A stretch of DNA of 64,000 nt from Thermosporothrix hazakensis (lineage in GTDB: Bacteria > Chloroflexota > Ktedonobacteria > Ktedonobacterales > Ktedonobacteraceae), in assembly GCF_003253565.1 (NCBI RefSeq), contig NZ_QKUF01000027.1:1-64000 (forward strand), given 5' to 3'. Below, one piece after another: positions 63,902 to 64,000 of this stretch (position 1 is the stretch's first letter; each line of letters starts with the position of its first letter). A model generated the notes under the pieces. That model saw only the letters and a program-made list of their open reading frames with translations. It was not told where the DNA came from and made no database searches. Made by a program: the position numbers and the translations under genes.

Positions 63902-64000
63902 ATGAATCTGAACGAGCAGTTTGAAGAGTTTCTGGCAAGATTAGGTGTAGAAATGGAACGTCCAGAGGAGAGCTACTATAGCAGTGGCGATACAACACCG
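63902..64000 (+). CDS. Unidentified protein, N-terminal fragment (partial)
   Basis: 33 codons open at the window edge, beginning MNLNEQFEEFLARLGVEMER; ATG 63902 follows AGAGAGGGAACC. An acidic, helical start; no family recognised from this length. It might also be a short protein, as the stop lies outside the window. Confidence 0.55.
   Translation, partial: MNLNEQFEEFLARLGVEMERPEESYYSSGDTTP

Noticed and set aside
1-64000. CRISPR arrays, tRNAs, rRNAs, insertion sequences, prophage
   Set aside because: No direct-repeat arrays, cloverleaf-like segments, transposase motifs or att-like repeats were seen on either strand. A tRNA scan would be the decisive check.

Overview
This window reads as the chromosome of a member of the Chloroflexota, most probably class Ktedonobacteria. 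That placement is an inference from protein style: zinc-type ribosomal paralogs, enlarged ribosomal proteins, an XRE/ATPase regulator, membrane Ser/Thr kinases, and a sensor kinase carrying its own LuxR-type helix-turn-helix. No 16S rRNA, tRNA, IS element, prophage or CRISPR array was seen.

Region 1 (1-20383, all +) is an almost uninterrupted S10-spc-alpha ribosomal cluster. It runs from the 3' end of tuf through rpsJ-rplC-rplD-rplW-rplB-rpsS-rplV-rpsC-rplP-rpmC-rpsQ-rplN-rplX-rplE-rpsZ-rpsH-rplF-rplR-rpsE-rpmD-rplO-secY-adk-map-infA-rpmJ-rpsM-rpsK-rpsD-rpoA-rplQ-truA-rplM-rpsI, and ends at a strong terminator. Gene order is canonical. Two things are not: L3, L18 and L17 carry internal insertions and S3, S5, S6 and S18 carry long low-complexity tails; and the cluster is split by seven gaps of 190-455 nt, most holding a clear stem-loop.

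Region 2 (20384-35220) holds nitrogen metabolism (branched-chain aminotransferase, arginase, glutamate dehydrogenase), an orphan peptide-binding lipoprotein and a DUF2785 protein. It is followed by a minus-strand block rpsF-ssb-rpsR-parvulin-hemW-recJ, a divergent rpmI-rplT pair with no infC, and a SpoU-family rRNA methyltransferase.

Region 3 (35221-47850) contains a PilJ/PixJ-like chemoreceptor, a biotin carboxylase, a PHP phosphatase, RNase Y, a PIG-V-like mannosyltransferase, a Nudix protein, and an MFS/enoyl-CoA hydratase/thiolase group.

Region 4 (47851-54132) is the most informative accessory locus. It encodes a ribonucleotide reductase whose small subunit has Phe at the radical-tyrosine site, the signature of class Ic (Mn/Fe) enzymes. 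It is preceded by a near-consensus promoter, two NrdR-like boxes 32 bp apart, and an intrinsic terminator just before nrdA. An IpdAB-like CoA-transferase pair follows.

Region 5 (54133-64000) is signalling: an XRE/ATPase regulator, a CopZ-like metal-binding protein, a cytosolic histidine kinase fused to a NarL/LuxR DNA-binding domain, a convergent NarL-type response regulator, an HD hydrolase, two paralogous Ser/Thr kinases, an M19 dipeptidase, a SUI1/YciH protein and a truncated last gene.

All calls come from reading the sequence. No database search, folding program or phylogeny was run.
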